From assembly GCA_945882065.1 (NCBI GenBank), contig CAMCWI010000007.1, forward strand, positions 1 through 41,748: DNA of 41,748 nt, given 5' to 3'. The DNA is from Akkermansia muciniphila. GTDB lineage: Bacteria > Verrucomicrobiota > Verrucomicrobiia > Limisphaerales > JADLHS01. Below, piece by piece: positions 15,789 to 23,680 of the stretch. The stretch's first letter is position 1, and every line of letters begins with the position of its first letter. The notes under the pieces are model-generated. The model worked only from the letters and a program-made list of their open reading frames with translations. It ran no database searches and was not told where the DNA came from. Both the position numbers and the translations under genes were made by a program.

Positions 15789-15815
15789 TTAGATTCTCCC
15801 CAGTAATCCCCTCAA

Positions 15816-15858
15816 GGGCGGCCTCAATCCTGACGTGAGGCCGCCCCTTCTTTTTTTG
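15816..15858 (+). terminator. Rho-independent terminator after the PhoX-like gene
   Basis: An 11-bp perfect stem (GGGCGGCCTCA with TGAGGCCGCCC), a 9-base loop and the T tract CTTCTTTTTTT. Confidence 0.9.
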
Positions 15859-15952
15859 CCAGCGAGTCGTACCCATCCACTGCCACACAAACGTCGCTTT
15901 GTTTTCACCTCAACGTCGTTGTCACCTTGCGCCAAAGCCACCAGCATAACGC

Positions 15953-16333
15953 ATGTCAAAATGTATTTTGGTGGTGGACGACGAGTTGGAATTCATCGAG
16001 CTGCTTCAATACCGGTTGCAAGATTGCGATTACAAGATCGTGACCGCCACGAACAGCACCGATGCGTTGAACCAAGCGTGGGAACATTCGCCCGATGTCA
16101 TCCTGACCGATCTTCTGCTTCCAGACCTTGATGGCCTGACGCTCTGCGAAATACTTCAGCGGCAGGAATCCACGCGCAAGATACCGATCATCATGATCAC
16201 AGCACTGGGAACGGATGTGACTCGCTACTCAGCGCAGGTCGCAGGCGCGGTCGAATTCTTCACCAAGCCCCTGGACTTTGAGCGATTGAAGAAAACCATC
16301 CACTCGCTTCTGGAAACCACGGCGCGGTTGTAA
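15953..16333 (+). CDS. Stand-alone CheY-like response regulator receiver protein
   Basis: This 126-residue single receiver domain has the full active-site set: D9 and D10 in LVVDDE, phospho-acceptor D53 in VILTDLLLPDLDGLT, T83 in MITALG and K105 in FFTKPLD. There is no output domain, so it would act by protein contact, as CheY or a phosphorelay intermediate does. No histidine kinase is encoded nearby. It lies 64 bp upstream of polyphosphate kinase on the same strand, with SixA (a phosphohistidine phosphatase able to act on phosphorelay Hpt domains in E. coli) two genes downstream, so a phosphorelay-polyphosphate link is possible. The ATG is preceded by no strong Shine-Dalgarno. Confidence 0.9.
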   Translation: MSKCILVVDDELEFIELLQYRLQDCDYKIVTATNSTDALNQAWEHSPDVILTDLLLPDLDGLTLCEILQRQESTRKIPIIMITALGTDVTRYSAQVAGAVEFFTKPLDFERLKKTIHSLLETTARL

Positions 16334-16397
16334 CAGGAATGTTGCTTTCAGATTCCAGTTGTAACGCTCACAATCGTACCGGTAGTTTTTATTGGTC

Positions 16398-18551
16398 GTG
16401 AATACATCGGAATTTAAGCCGGAACACTTCATCAATCGCGAGTTAAGCTGGCTGGAATTTAACCAGCGCGTGCTCGACGAAGCGTTGGATGAATCCAACC
16501 CCTTGCTCGAACGACTCAAGTTTTTCACCATCGTCAGCTCGAACCTCGATGAGTTCTTCGAGGTGCGCGTCGCAGGATTGAAACAGGAGATCGAGAGCGG
16601 CCAGGCGGAGCGCAGTCTCGATGGGCTTACATCTTCTGAAACCTTGCGCGCCGTCATCCGCCGCGTACGCCGCATGGTTTCCGATCAATACGCCTGTTGG
16701 AGGAGCGACCTGGAGCCCGCACTCGCTGGAAATCGCATCCGCATCCTTCCGATCAAGGAACTCACCAAGAGCGATCTCACATGGCTGGAGGTCTTTTACT
16801 GGCAACAAGTCCGTCCCGTACTCACGCCGCTTGCACTTGATCCCGCGCATCCGTTCCCGCAACTGCTCAACAAATCTCTCAATCTCATCGTGCGTCTGGA
16901 GATGAAGAAGAACGGCGAACAACACAAACACATGGCCGTGGTACAATTGCCCGCCATCCTGCCGCGCCTCGTCCAATTGCCCCGCCGCGATGGTCGCCGC
17001 GATTACGTCTATCTCGGCCAATTGATCGGCCATTTCCTCGCAGATATTTTTCCGGGAACAACCATCCTCGGCTGGTGGCCGTTCCGCGTCACGCGCAACA
17101 GCGAGTTGTATATTGATGAAGAGGAAGAGAACAATCTGCTCAAAGCCGTCGAGGCAGAATTACACAACCGGCGACGCGGCGATGCCGTGCGCTTGGAGAT
17201 TGACCGGCAATGTCCCGCAAAAATCTACGATGTGCTCCTCAAGACACTGCGGCTGACTGCGGATGATCTTTACCTGATTGACGGACCGCTGAACGTCACC
17301 CGGCTTCTGGCACTCTATAAGGGCGATCATTCACCCGAACTTCGCGACGCGTCATTCGTCGCACCTGTTGCCAAAACATTACGCGGCCGTGAGAACATTT
17401 TTGCCGCCATCCGCGAGGGCGACATCCTGCTGCATCATCCCTACGAACATTTCGACAGCGTCGTGGGATTTCTCGAAGAATCCGCGCGCGACCGCGACGT
17501 GCTGGCCATCAAGATGACGTTGTATCGCACCGGCGGCGATGAACGCATCGTCGGCGCATTGATGGACGCGGTGAAGAATGGGAAACAGGTCACGGTAGTG
17601 GTGGAACTTCGTGCACGATTCGATGAAGCGAACAACATCCAGTGGGCGCGGCGGCTTGAAGAGAATGGCGTCCACGTCGTTTACGGACTCGTCGGTTACA
17701 AGATTCACGCAAAGGCGACTCTGGTTGTCCGTCGCGAGCGCGAACATATCCGCCGTTACGTTCATCTCGCCACCGGCAATTACAACGCTACCACGGCGCG
17801 ACTTTACACCGACCTCGGTCTGCTCACTTGCCGCCCCGATTTCGGCGAAGACATCACCAATCTTTTCAACCTGCTCACCGGCATCTGCCAGTTTCAAGGA
17901 ATGAAGAAGCTCGTGATCGCGCCGTTTGATCTGCACCGGCGATTGCTGGAAATGATCGAGCGCGAAACCACTAACGCACGACACGGTCTCCCGGCGCGCA
18001 TCATCGCCAAGATCAATTCACTTGCCGATCAGACACTCATCGAAGCTCTTTATCGCGCATCACAAGCGGGTGTGAAGATCGAACTCATCGTTCGCGGCGT
18101 TTGCTGCCTGCGTCCGGGATTGCGCAGCGTCAGCGAAAACATCACCGTGCGAAGCATTGTGGATCGCTTCCTAGAACACCCTCGCATTTATTATTTTGAG
18201 AACGGCTGCGTGCCGGAAGTTTTCATCGGCAGCGCAGACTGGTTGCCGAGAAATCTTTTCCGCCGCATCGAAACCGTGTTCCCCATCATGGACGGCATCG
18301 TTCGCGAGCGTGTCATTGGAGAAATCCTTGCGACCACACTCGCTGACAATTTGAAGGCGCGGATGCTCTTTGCCGATGGCAGCTATCACCGCGCACCACG
18401 CACCGCCAATGACGAACCACGTCGCAGCCAGACGGAGTTCATTCAACTGGCCACGACCGACAATCTTGCGGCGGGCAAGAGTCCAAAACCCCGCACAAAA
18501 TATCCCCGGGTAAAACTCAAGACATCGCCGTTCACGTTGTCCAAGGATTAG
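16398..18551 (+). CDS. ppk1: Polyphosphate kinase 1
   Basis: PPK1 polymerises the terminal phosphate of ATP into polyphosphate, reversibly. The protein is about 717 residues, the usual family length. It opens with the N-domain signature HFINRELSWLEFNQRVLDEA and SNLDEFFEVRVAG; later come DPAHPFPQLLNKS, LLHHPYEHFDSVVGFLEESA, IKMTLYRTGG, GYKIHAKATL with the autophosphorylated His (about 437) and LIVRGVCCLRPG, then RFLEHPRIYYFENG with the second conserved His (about 594). GTG at 16398 is preferred, giving MNTSEFKPEHF; TTG at 16392 in the same frame is an alternative. The 58-64 bp before it contain TGTAAC and TGTTGC 11 bp apart (16329 and 16340), a weak Pho-box-like pair. It is followed after 3 bp by sixA, so the two are probably cotranscribed. 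Confidence 0.97.
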   Translation: MNTSEFKPEHFINRELSWLEFNQRVLDEALDESNPLLERLKFFTIVSSNLDEFFEVRVAGLKQEIESGQAERSLDGLTSSETLRAVIRRVRRMVSDQYACWRSDLEPALAGNRIRILPIKELTKSDLTWLEVFYWQQVRPVLTPLALDPAHPFPQLLNKSLNLIVRLEMKKNGEQHKHMAVVQLPAILPRLVQLPRRDGRRDYVYLGQLIGHFLADIFPGTTILGWWPFRVTRNSELYIDEEEENNLLKAVEAELHNRRRGDAVRLEIDRQCPAKIYDVLLKTLRLTADDLYLIDGPLNVTRLLALYKGDHSPELRDASFVAPVAKTLRGRENIFAAIREGDILLHHPYEHFDSVVGFLEESARDRDVLAIKMTLYRTGGDERIVGALMDAVKNGKQVTVVVELRARFDEANNIQWARRLEENGVHVVYGLVGYKIHAKATLVVRREREHIRRYVHLATGNYNATTARLYTDLGLLTCRPDFGEDITNLFNLLTGICQFQGMKKLVIAPFDLHRRLLEMIERETTNARHGLPARIIAKINSLADQTLIEALYRASQAGVKIELIVRGVCCLRPGLRSVSENITVRSIVDRFLEHPRIYYFENGCVPEVFIGSADWLPRNLFRRIETVFPIMDGIVRERVIGEILATTLADNLKARMLFADGSYHRAPRTANDEPRRSQTEFIQLATTDNLAAGKSPKPRTKYPRVKLKTSPFTLSKD

Positions 18552-18554
18552 CCC

Positions 18555-19070
18555 ATGAATCTTTTCATCCTACGTCACGGCATCGCTGTTGAACGTGATC
18601 CAAAAAGTTTCCCCGATGATTCCAAGCGCCCGCTCACATTGAAGGGCGAAGACCGCATCCGACTTGTTTGCGATGCGATTCAAGGGCTTGATGTGACGTT
18701 CGATCAGATTTTATTCAGTCCGTTTCTTCGCGCCAGACAGACGGCAGACATCATCGCCTCTGGACTGAACTTGAGAAACATCCTCAGCTTCCGGGATGAA
18801 TTGAAACCCGGCGGAGATTTCAAGGCCATCGTACGCCAGATCAACTTGCTGCGCCCCGCCCCGGAAAATGTTTTGCTCGTCGGCCACGAACCCGACCTAA
18901 GCCATCTCATCTCTCAATTGATCTCCGGGCACGGCGAAGCATTTATTGATCTGAAAAAGGGCGGCTTCGCCAAACTGGAAATCACAGAGCGTCTCCGCCC
19001 AGCCCGCTGTGCCACGCTCAACTGGTTGCTGACTCCAAAACAAATGGCACTAATGGTTGCATCGCGTTAG
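18555..19070 (+). CDS. sixA: SixA-type phosphohistidine phosphatase (histidine phosphatase family)
   Basis: This 171-residue protein starts with the phosphoglycerate-mutase-like signature LFILRHGIA and continues with RPLTLKGEDRI, ILFSPFLRARQTADII and VLLVGHEPDLSHLI, which supply the catalytic RHG histidine, the Arg pocket and the second His. SixA in E. coli dephosphorylates histidine phosphotransfer domains and the nitrogen phosphotransferase protein. Members of this branch are often found next to polyphosphate and phosphate genes. It begins 3 bp after ppk1 and precedes the DUF47 gene by 64 bp, so it belongs to the same operon. Confidence 0.85.
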   Translation: MNLFILRHGIAVERDPKSFPDDSKRPLTLKGEDRIRLVCDAIQGLDVTFDQILFSPFLRARQTADIIASGLNLRNILSFRDELKPGGDFKAIVRQINLLRPAPENVLLVGHEPDLSHLISQLISGHGEAFIDLKKGGFAKLEITERLRPARCATLNWLLTPKQMALMVASR

Positions 19071-19134
19071 CGACTGCTGGCGCACTGGAGTTTTTGTTGG
19101 ACTTTCTCCGCTGCGTTGGCGATTCCTGTCGCAC

Positions 19135-19764
19135 ATGTTTTCCCTACAAAAACTTTTCGGCAAAGGTGACAAGTTCAACGAACTACTCGCAGCAGCAGCT
19201 CAGGAGGCTCACGAAAGCGTCCGTCTCGTCATTCAATTGATGCAGTCGCCACGCGATACCAAAAAGTTCGACGACCTCGTACTCGCGCGCCGCAAGGAAA
19301 AGAAAATCTCCGAACAAATCAGCGAGGAACTCGTCCAGACCTTCGTCACGGGGCTTGAGCGTGAGGATATTGAAGACCTTGCCCGTGGTCTTTACAAAAT
19401 CCCCAAGAGCGCGGAGAAACTTGCCGAACGTTTCATGATGGCTGGTAAACATATTGAGGGGATTGATTTCTCCAAACAGGCCGAGATGATGGAGAAAGCC
19501 ACCGACGCCGTTCATGCGATGGTCAAGCAACTGGATTCTCTCGACGATCTGGAAAAAATCAAAGCCCTCAACGACAAACTCCAATACGTCGAGGGCGAGG
19601 CCGATAAGGTTATGAACGATCTGCTCCGCGATCTTTACAGCGGTAAATATGACGCCCTCCGCGCCATCGTCCTGCGCGACATCTACGAACTGATGGAAAA
19701 GGTCATTGATCGTTCCCGCGATGTCGGCAATGTGATGATGCACATCGTTCTCAAAAATTCCTAA
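19135..19764 (+). CDS. DUF47 / PhoU-like regulator of the PiT transporter
   Basis: The product is 209 residues from ATG 19135 (MFSLQKLFGKGDKFNELL); a TTG at 19057 inside sixA would only add a non-family leader. The sequence is almost entirely helical with long charged heptad-like segments, typical of PhoU-like DUF47 proteins (AAAQEAHESVRLVIQLM, RRKEKKISEQISEELVQTFV, TGLEREDIEDLARGLYKI, LQYVEGEADKVMNDLLRDLY). DUF47 proteins are nearly always encoded just before a PiT phosphate permease and are thought to gate or tune it. Here the spacing to the PiT gene is 7 bp, so translation is probably coupled. Confidence 0.9.
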   Translation: MFSLQKLFGKGDKFNELLAAAAQEAHESVRLVIQLMQSPRDTKKFDDLVLARRKEKKISEQISEELVQTFVTGLEREDIEDLARGLYKIPKSAEKLAERFMMAGKHIEGIDFSKQAEMMEKATDAVHAMVKQLDSLDDLEKIKALNDKLQYVEGEADKVMNDLLRDLYSGKYDALRAIVLRDIYELMEKVIDRSRDVGNVMMHIVLKNS

Positions 19765-19771
19765 CCCACCG

Positions 19772-21382
19772 ATGACCCTCATACTGATTGTCATCTTCGT
19801 GGCCCTGGTGTTTGAATACATCAACGGCTTTCATGATACGGCCAACTCCATCGCCACAGTTGTTTCAACGAAAGTTCTCTCCCCTCGCCAGGCGATAATT
19901 CTTGCTGCCTTCACCAACCTGCTTGGTGCCATGTGGGGCACTGCCGTCGCCAAGACAATCGCCTCCGGATTGGTGGACGCGCAATTTGTCACCTCACAGG
20001 TCATTGTCTGCGCGCTGCTCGGAGCGATTGTCTGGAATCTACTGACGTGGTGGTTCGGGTTGCCGTCCAGTTCGTCACACGCATTGGTGGGCGGACTTTG
20101 CGGGGCATGTCTTGCCGCCGCCAACAGTTGGGGTGTCATTATCTGGAGCGTGCCCGGCAAAGATCATTGGTGGGAAGGCAAAGGCATCCTCTGGAAAGTC
20201 GTTGTGCCCATGATCACTTCCCCCATCGCCGGTCTCACCATCGGCTTCTTGGTAATGGGCCTCCTATATTTCCTCCTGCGCAACTGGCGACCCATGAAAG
20301 TCAACCGCGTCTTCGGCAAACTCCAACTCTTCAGCGCCGCCTATATGGGATTCAGCCACGGCACGAACGACGCCCAGAAAACAATGGGCATCATCTTCCT
20401 CGCACTAGTCGCTGGGACTGTCAGCGGCACATTTGATTCCCCCAGCGGCTCGTTGAGCTTCTTCTCCTCGCCAGAACACGTAGGCAGCGTGCCATCCGCG
20501 TATGTGGAACTCGGACGGCTGGATCAACAGGCGGGCAACTTTTCCGCCGCTGCGAAACACTTCGAGAAAGCTTCCGCCAGCGACAAGACTGGAAAATACT
20601 TTTACGCTCAAGCCTTGGAAAAAGGTGAAGGCGTGAAAGCTGATCCGAAACGCGCGGCCAAACTACTCAAGGAACTTGCGGACGCAAAATTCGACGCCAC
20701 ATCCATCAAACCCGGCGCACCCGTTGCCAGAAAGTTTAAAGACATCCCCGAAGCTCCCGAAGCGGCGGCGGCATGGTTGAAGGAACGCGTGGACAAAGGC
20801 AATGCCGACAGCATGGTCGCGCTCGGTGTCGCCTATCTCAAAGGTCAGGGCGTAGCCAAAGACGAGACCACCGCGCGCCAGTTGTTTGAACGCGCCGTGA
20901 AATTGAATCACCCCGCCGCCTGCTACAACCTCGGCTTGATGCACCTCAATGGCAACGGCGTCACCAAAGACGAGAAACAAGCCGCAGCCGATTTCAAACA
21001 GTGCATCCAAAAGGAAGCCATCCCGATCTGGATCAAGATTGCGTGCGCCCTGACCATGTGCGCTGGCACCGCTGCTGGCGGTTGGCGCATCATCAAAACC
21101 CTCGGCCACAAAATGGTGAAGCTCCATCCCGTCCATGGATTCGCCGCCGAAGCCACCGGCGCAACGGTGTTGATGACTGCCGCACATTTCGGAATGCCCG
21201 TGTCCACCACGCACGCCATCACCACTTCCATCATGGGCGTTGGCTGCGCCAAAGGATTAAACGCACTCAAGATGAACGTCGTCAAACGCATCCTATGGGC
21301 GTGGGTGTTGACCATTCCCGCAAGCGGCATCGTTGCCTACGGCCTAGTGCGCTTATGCAAATCCTGCGGTTGGATGGGGTGA
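19772..21382 (+). CDS. PiT-family inorganic phosphate transporter with an inserted Sel1/TPR-like repeat domain
   Basis: PiT permeases move phosphate with H+ or Na+. The N-terminal half shows LVFEYINGFHDTANSIATVV, WWFGLPSSSSHALVGGL and GFSHGTNDAQKTMGIIFLAL; the C-terminal half shows IACALTMCAGTAAGGWRIIK, HPVHGFAAEATGA and the second signature HFGMPVSTTHAITTSIMGVG. Between them, at about residues 212-414, about 200 soluble residues replace what is normally a short loop. This insert contains helical repeats with Sel1 character: YVELGRLDQQAGNFSAAAKH, YAQALEKGEGVKADPKRAAK, ALGVAYLKGQGVAKDETTAR and NLGLMHLNGNGVTKDEKQAA. The frame is open throughout at 536 residues, against roughly 330-420 for usual bacterial PiT. 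It ends 26 bp before the convergent pyrophosphatase. The insert is probably cytoplasmic and could bind a partner such as DUF47; that is inference. Confidence 0.93.
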   Translation: MTLILIVIFVALVFEYINGFHDTANSIATVVSTKVLSPRQAIILAAFTNLLGAMWGTAVAKTIASGLVDAQFVTSQVIVCALLGAIVWNLLTWWFGLPSSSSHALVGGLCGACLAAANSWGVIIWSVPGKDHWWEGKGILWKVVVPMITSPIAGLTIGFLVMGLLYFLLRNWRPMKVNRVFGKLQLFSAAYMGFSHGTNDAQKTMGIIFLALVAGTVSGTFDSPSGSLSFFSSPEHVGSVPSAYVELGRLDQQAGNFSAAAKHFEKASASDKTGKYFYAQALEKGEGVKADPKRAAKLLKELADAKFDATSIKPGAPVARKFKDIPEAPEAAAAWLKERVDKGNADSMVALGVAYLKGQGVAKDETTARQLFERAVKLNHPAACYNLGLMHLNGNGVTKDEKQAAADFKQCIQKEAIPIWIKIACALTMCAGTAAGGWRIIKTLGHKMVKLHPVHGFAAEATGATVLMTAAHFGMPVSTTHAITTSIMGVGCAKGLNALKMNVVKRILWAWVLTIPASGIVAYGLVRLCKSCGWMG

Positions 21383-21408
21383 TAAAACAACAGAGGCTCG
21401 TTGCGCCT

Positions 21409-23067
21409 TCACCCCTCCGCGCGCATCCGCTTGAGGCAATGCGTCAGATACGGCAGGAGTTGTTTCTTGCGCGACACGACTTCGCGTAGCTCGAAGATGC
21501 CCGGTTCGAGCTTGGGATAATCTATCTGCGAAACAAAGTTTTCGTCGCCTGCCACAAGGAGCAGTGAGTTCTGCGTCGTCACATCCGTCACCAGCAGCGC
21601 GGAGAACTGATACTTGCCGCGATCACAATACTTCGCCAACGCCTCAAGCAATTCATCTTTGCGCTTCCAGAATTGATCGAACCCGATCTCCTCGATCTGC
21701 GCCACGCTGAATGTTTCGCGTCCCTCGGTGTATTCTTTGCAATCCGTGGTGATGGCTTTGGGCGCAGTCTTGAGTGTGAGCAATGAGCCGGAGGCAAAAA
21801 GTTTTTCCGTGAACTCGCGCGCGTTCACTTCGGCGATCTTCTCCAACTTCTTCAAAATCTCCGCGTCGCGCGCGGTTGTCGTCGGCGAACTCAGATTCAA
21901 CGTGTCGGAAACCAGTCCCGCCAACAGCAGACCCGCGATGGGCTTGGGCAATTCCACGTCATGCCGGAAGAAACAATCCGCCACAATCGTGCTCGTGGAG
22001 CCGACGGGTTCGTTGCGGAAGAGAATCGGCTGATGCGTTGTTAGCGCGCCGATGCGGTGGTGGTCAATGATCTCGATGATCTCGACTTCATCCGCGCCCT
22101 GCACGGCTTGCGAGAGTTCGTTGTGATCCACGAGGATGAGTTTGCGCGTGACGGTCTTGAGAAAGTCAGTCTTGGAAAGAATGCCCACGGTCTGACCTTC
22201 CTGATCCAGCACAGGAAAAATCTGATGGCCGGAACTCGTCGCTTCTTCACGCACGGCGGCGAGTGGCGCGTGTTCCCGGAAGCAGACAAACTCCTCGTTC
22301 AAGACGTGACGCACCGCCACGGCAGCGCGGCAGAGTGAGGCAGTCGTCGCGGTGTCATGCGGCGACATGATAAGACTCACGTTCTTTTTCTTCGCGGCAT
22401 CAAGGGTCTTGGCTTCAACCGTCAACCCACCGGTCACCACCAATGCGCGAACACCTTCGCGGATCGCCAGATTTTGAATATCCCAGCGGTCGCCAACTAC
22501 GATGATGAGCTTCTCTCGATCAAACGTATCCAGCCGTTGCGCGAAGGATTCGAGACTCATCGCACCGATCATCAGCGTGAGGTCTTCTTCGTCATCGGGC
22601 TTTTGCGCGACGATGATTTCGCCGTTCAACGTCCGCGCCAGATTCGTGAGCGACGACAACACGCGCCGCGAATCCACGAGCCGGTTTGCCGTTGGGAAAA
22701 GAAATTTGCTGAGTTTGAAAAGCGAGAGCAGTCCGCAGCAACGTCTGCTCGCGTCCAGCACGGGCATGATGCGGATGCCTCGCTCATCCATCAGACCGAG
22801 CGCGTCCGCTGCCGTCGCATCCGGCGTCACGCTCATGATGCGCGTCTGCATCACGTCACGCACCTTGGGCGAAACGTCGGCAACGAACTTCGGTGCTGGC
22901 ACGCCAAACGTGTTCAGGACGAAATCAATCCGGTCGTTCGTATCACCACAGCGCGCGGCCACGGCTTCGGGCATGCCGGTGCGGCGTTTGAATTCTGCGT
23001 AGCCGACAGCGGAACAGATGGCGTCCGTGTCAGGATTTCGATGGCCGATAACCAGGATTTCACTCAT
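21409..23067 (-). CDS. ppaC: Family II (DHH) inorganic pyrophosphatase with CBS and DRTGG domains
   Basis: The product is 552 residues from ATG 23065-23067 (MSEILVIGHRNPDTDAICSA); a longer in-frame reading upstream lacks family similarity. Residues 1-65 carry the metal-binding GHRNPDTDA motif. Two CBS halves (about 66-125 with VTPDATAADALGLMDERGIRIMPV-type sequence, and about 250-310 with FPVLDQEGQTVGILSKTDFL) flank a DRTGG-like module. The catalytic DHH part follows: LILVDHNELSQ, IEIIDHHRIG, NEPVGSTSTIVADCF, LLAGLVSDTLNLSSPT. The C-terminal DHHA2 domain ends with ELREVVSRKKQLLPYL. The enzyme cleaves pyrophosphate to two phosphates and is usually controlled by adenine nucleotides through the CBS domains. 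It is convergent with the PiT gene, so phosphate uptake, polyphosphate and pyrophosphate genes sit together. Confidence 0.93.
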   Translation of the reverse strand: MSEILVIGHRNPDTDAICSAVGYAEFKRRTGMPEAVAARCGDTNDRIDFVLNTFGVPAPKFVADVSPKVRDVMQTRIMSVTPDATAADALGLMDERGIRIMPVLDASRRCCGLLSLFKLSKFLFPTANRLVDSRRVLSSLTNLARTLNGEIIVAQKPDDEEDLTLMIGAMSLESFAQRLDTFDREKLIIVVGDRWDIQNLAIREGVRALVVTGGLTVEAKTLDAAKKKNVSLIMSPHDTATTASLCRAAVAVRHVLNEEFVCFREHAPLAAVREEATSSGHQIFPVLDQEGQTVGILSKTDFLKTVTRKLILVDHNELSQAVQGADEVEIIEIIDHHRIGALTTHQPILFRNEPVGSTSTIVADCFFRHDVELPKPIAGLLLAGLVSDTLNLSSPTTTARDAEILKKLEKIAEVNAREFTEKLFASGSLLTLKTAPKAITTDCKEYTEGRETFSVAQIEEIGFDQFWKRKDELLEALAKYCDRGKYQFSALLVTDVTTQNSLLLVAGDENFVSQIDYPKLEPGIFELREVVSRKKQLLPYLTHCLKRMRAEG

Positions 23068-23257
23068 GCAAAGGACGTGCAGCTTAGGGACGCCGCGCAG
23101 GAGCGGCAAGGAAAACGGAAACCGCACCGCGTTCGCGGCGCACTGCTCCCGACACACGGGTGAGATTAAAACCGGGTGAAGCTACCGGTTCGTTTTCGTC
23201 GTCTTTCTCGTCGTCGTCCGCGAATTTGCAGTCGTTTCCGACGGGAACGAGGGGTGC

Positions 23258-23310
23258 GCGGCACTTTCAGTCACACCCGAACAAAAGGGGTGTGACTGGA
23301 AGTGCCGCTC
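23258..23310. repeat. Palindrome made of an IS end and an inverted near-copy of it
   Basis: Positions 23258-23278 read GCGGCACTTTCAGTCACACC plus a final C, which is the reverse complement of the IS left end at 23288-23308 with one mismatch; 9 bases separate the arms. The inner arm is the left terminus of the IS at 23288. The outer arm may be the right-hand tip of a lost second IS copy or part of a target palindrome. Confidence 0.8.
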
Positions 23311-23383
23311 AAGAAAAGGTGGTTGGGGGGATTTTTCAGGTTCCTATGAAATAGGCCTGGATCCTTGGAGGGGTTTTGTATAT

Positions 23384-23680
23384 TTGAAGTGGTTCATGAA
23401 CGATGAACACAAACAAGTAACGGGGAACAAAGTTTCCTTGGAACAACGGATGGCTAGAAGACCGCGCGTTTTAGCGCGGTTTCATTCGATAGCGGACATG
23501 ATGGATCAAGCGGTGGCGGCTGGCTGCACGGCCGATGAGGCCGAAGATCGAGCCATCGAACAAGTCCGGCAACTGGGTGGAGAACTGCTGGGGGATTGGG
23601 CGCAGGAACAACAGTCCGGCAGTCTGGCGCGGGCGCGCGAGCAACATCCCCAGTCCATCAAGCACATTAAAAAAAAGTAA
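23384..23680 (+). CDS. ISKra4-family transposase, upstream frame (OrfA)
   Basis: This frame gives 98 residues from TTG 23384, or 94 from ATG 23396; GGAGG at 23367-23371 is 12 bases before the TTG and favours it slightly. The product is helical and charged (VSLEQRMARRPRVLARFHSI, DEAEDRAIEQVRQLGGELLG) and ends KHIKKK at a TAA just after the slippery sequence. It resembles the N-terminal region of single-frame ISKra4 transposases, so it probably serves mainly as the leader of the fused OrfAB protein of about 433-437 residues. Confidence 0.75.
   Translation: MKWFMNDEHKQVTGNKVSLEQRMARRPRVLARFHSIADMMDQAVAAGCTADEAEDRAIEQVRQLGGELLGDWAQEQQSGSLARAREQHPQSIKHIKKK
23671..23677 (+). promoter_or_regulatory. 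Programmed -1 frameshift site A AAA AAG
   Basis: The heptamer A AAA AAG lies in the OrfA frame (codons AAA 23672-23674, AAG 23675-23677), directly before the TAA stop. A -1 slip continues into GTA AGC TGG and the open second frame. A 6-bp stem (23692-23697 with 23706-23711, one G-T pair) follows 14 bases later and may stimulate slippage. Confidence 0.7.

Noticed and set aside
15903-15925. TTTCAC and TGTCAC upstream of the receiver gene as a Pho box
   Set aside because: They are 17 bp apart, out of the 11-bp phase seen at the other sites.
19057-19134. N-terminal extension of the DUF47 gene from TTG 19057
   Set aside because: It overlaps the sixA stop and reads MHRVSDCWRTG-type sequence unlike the family; ATG 19135 starts the domain directly.
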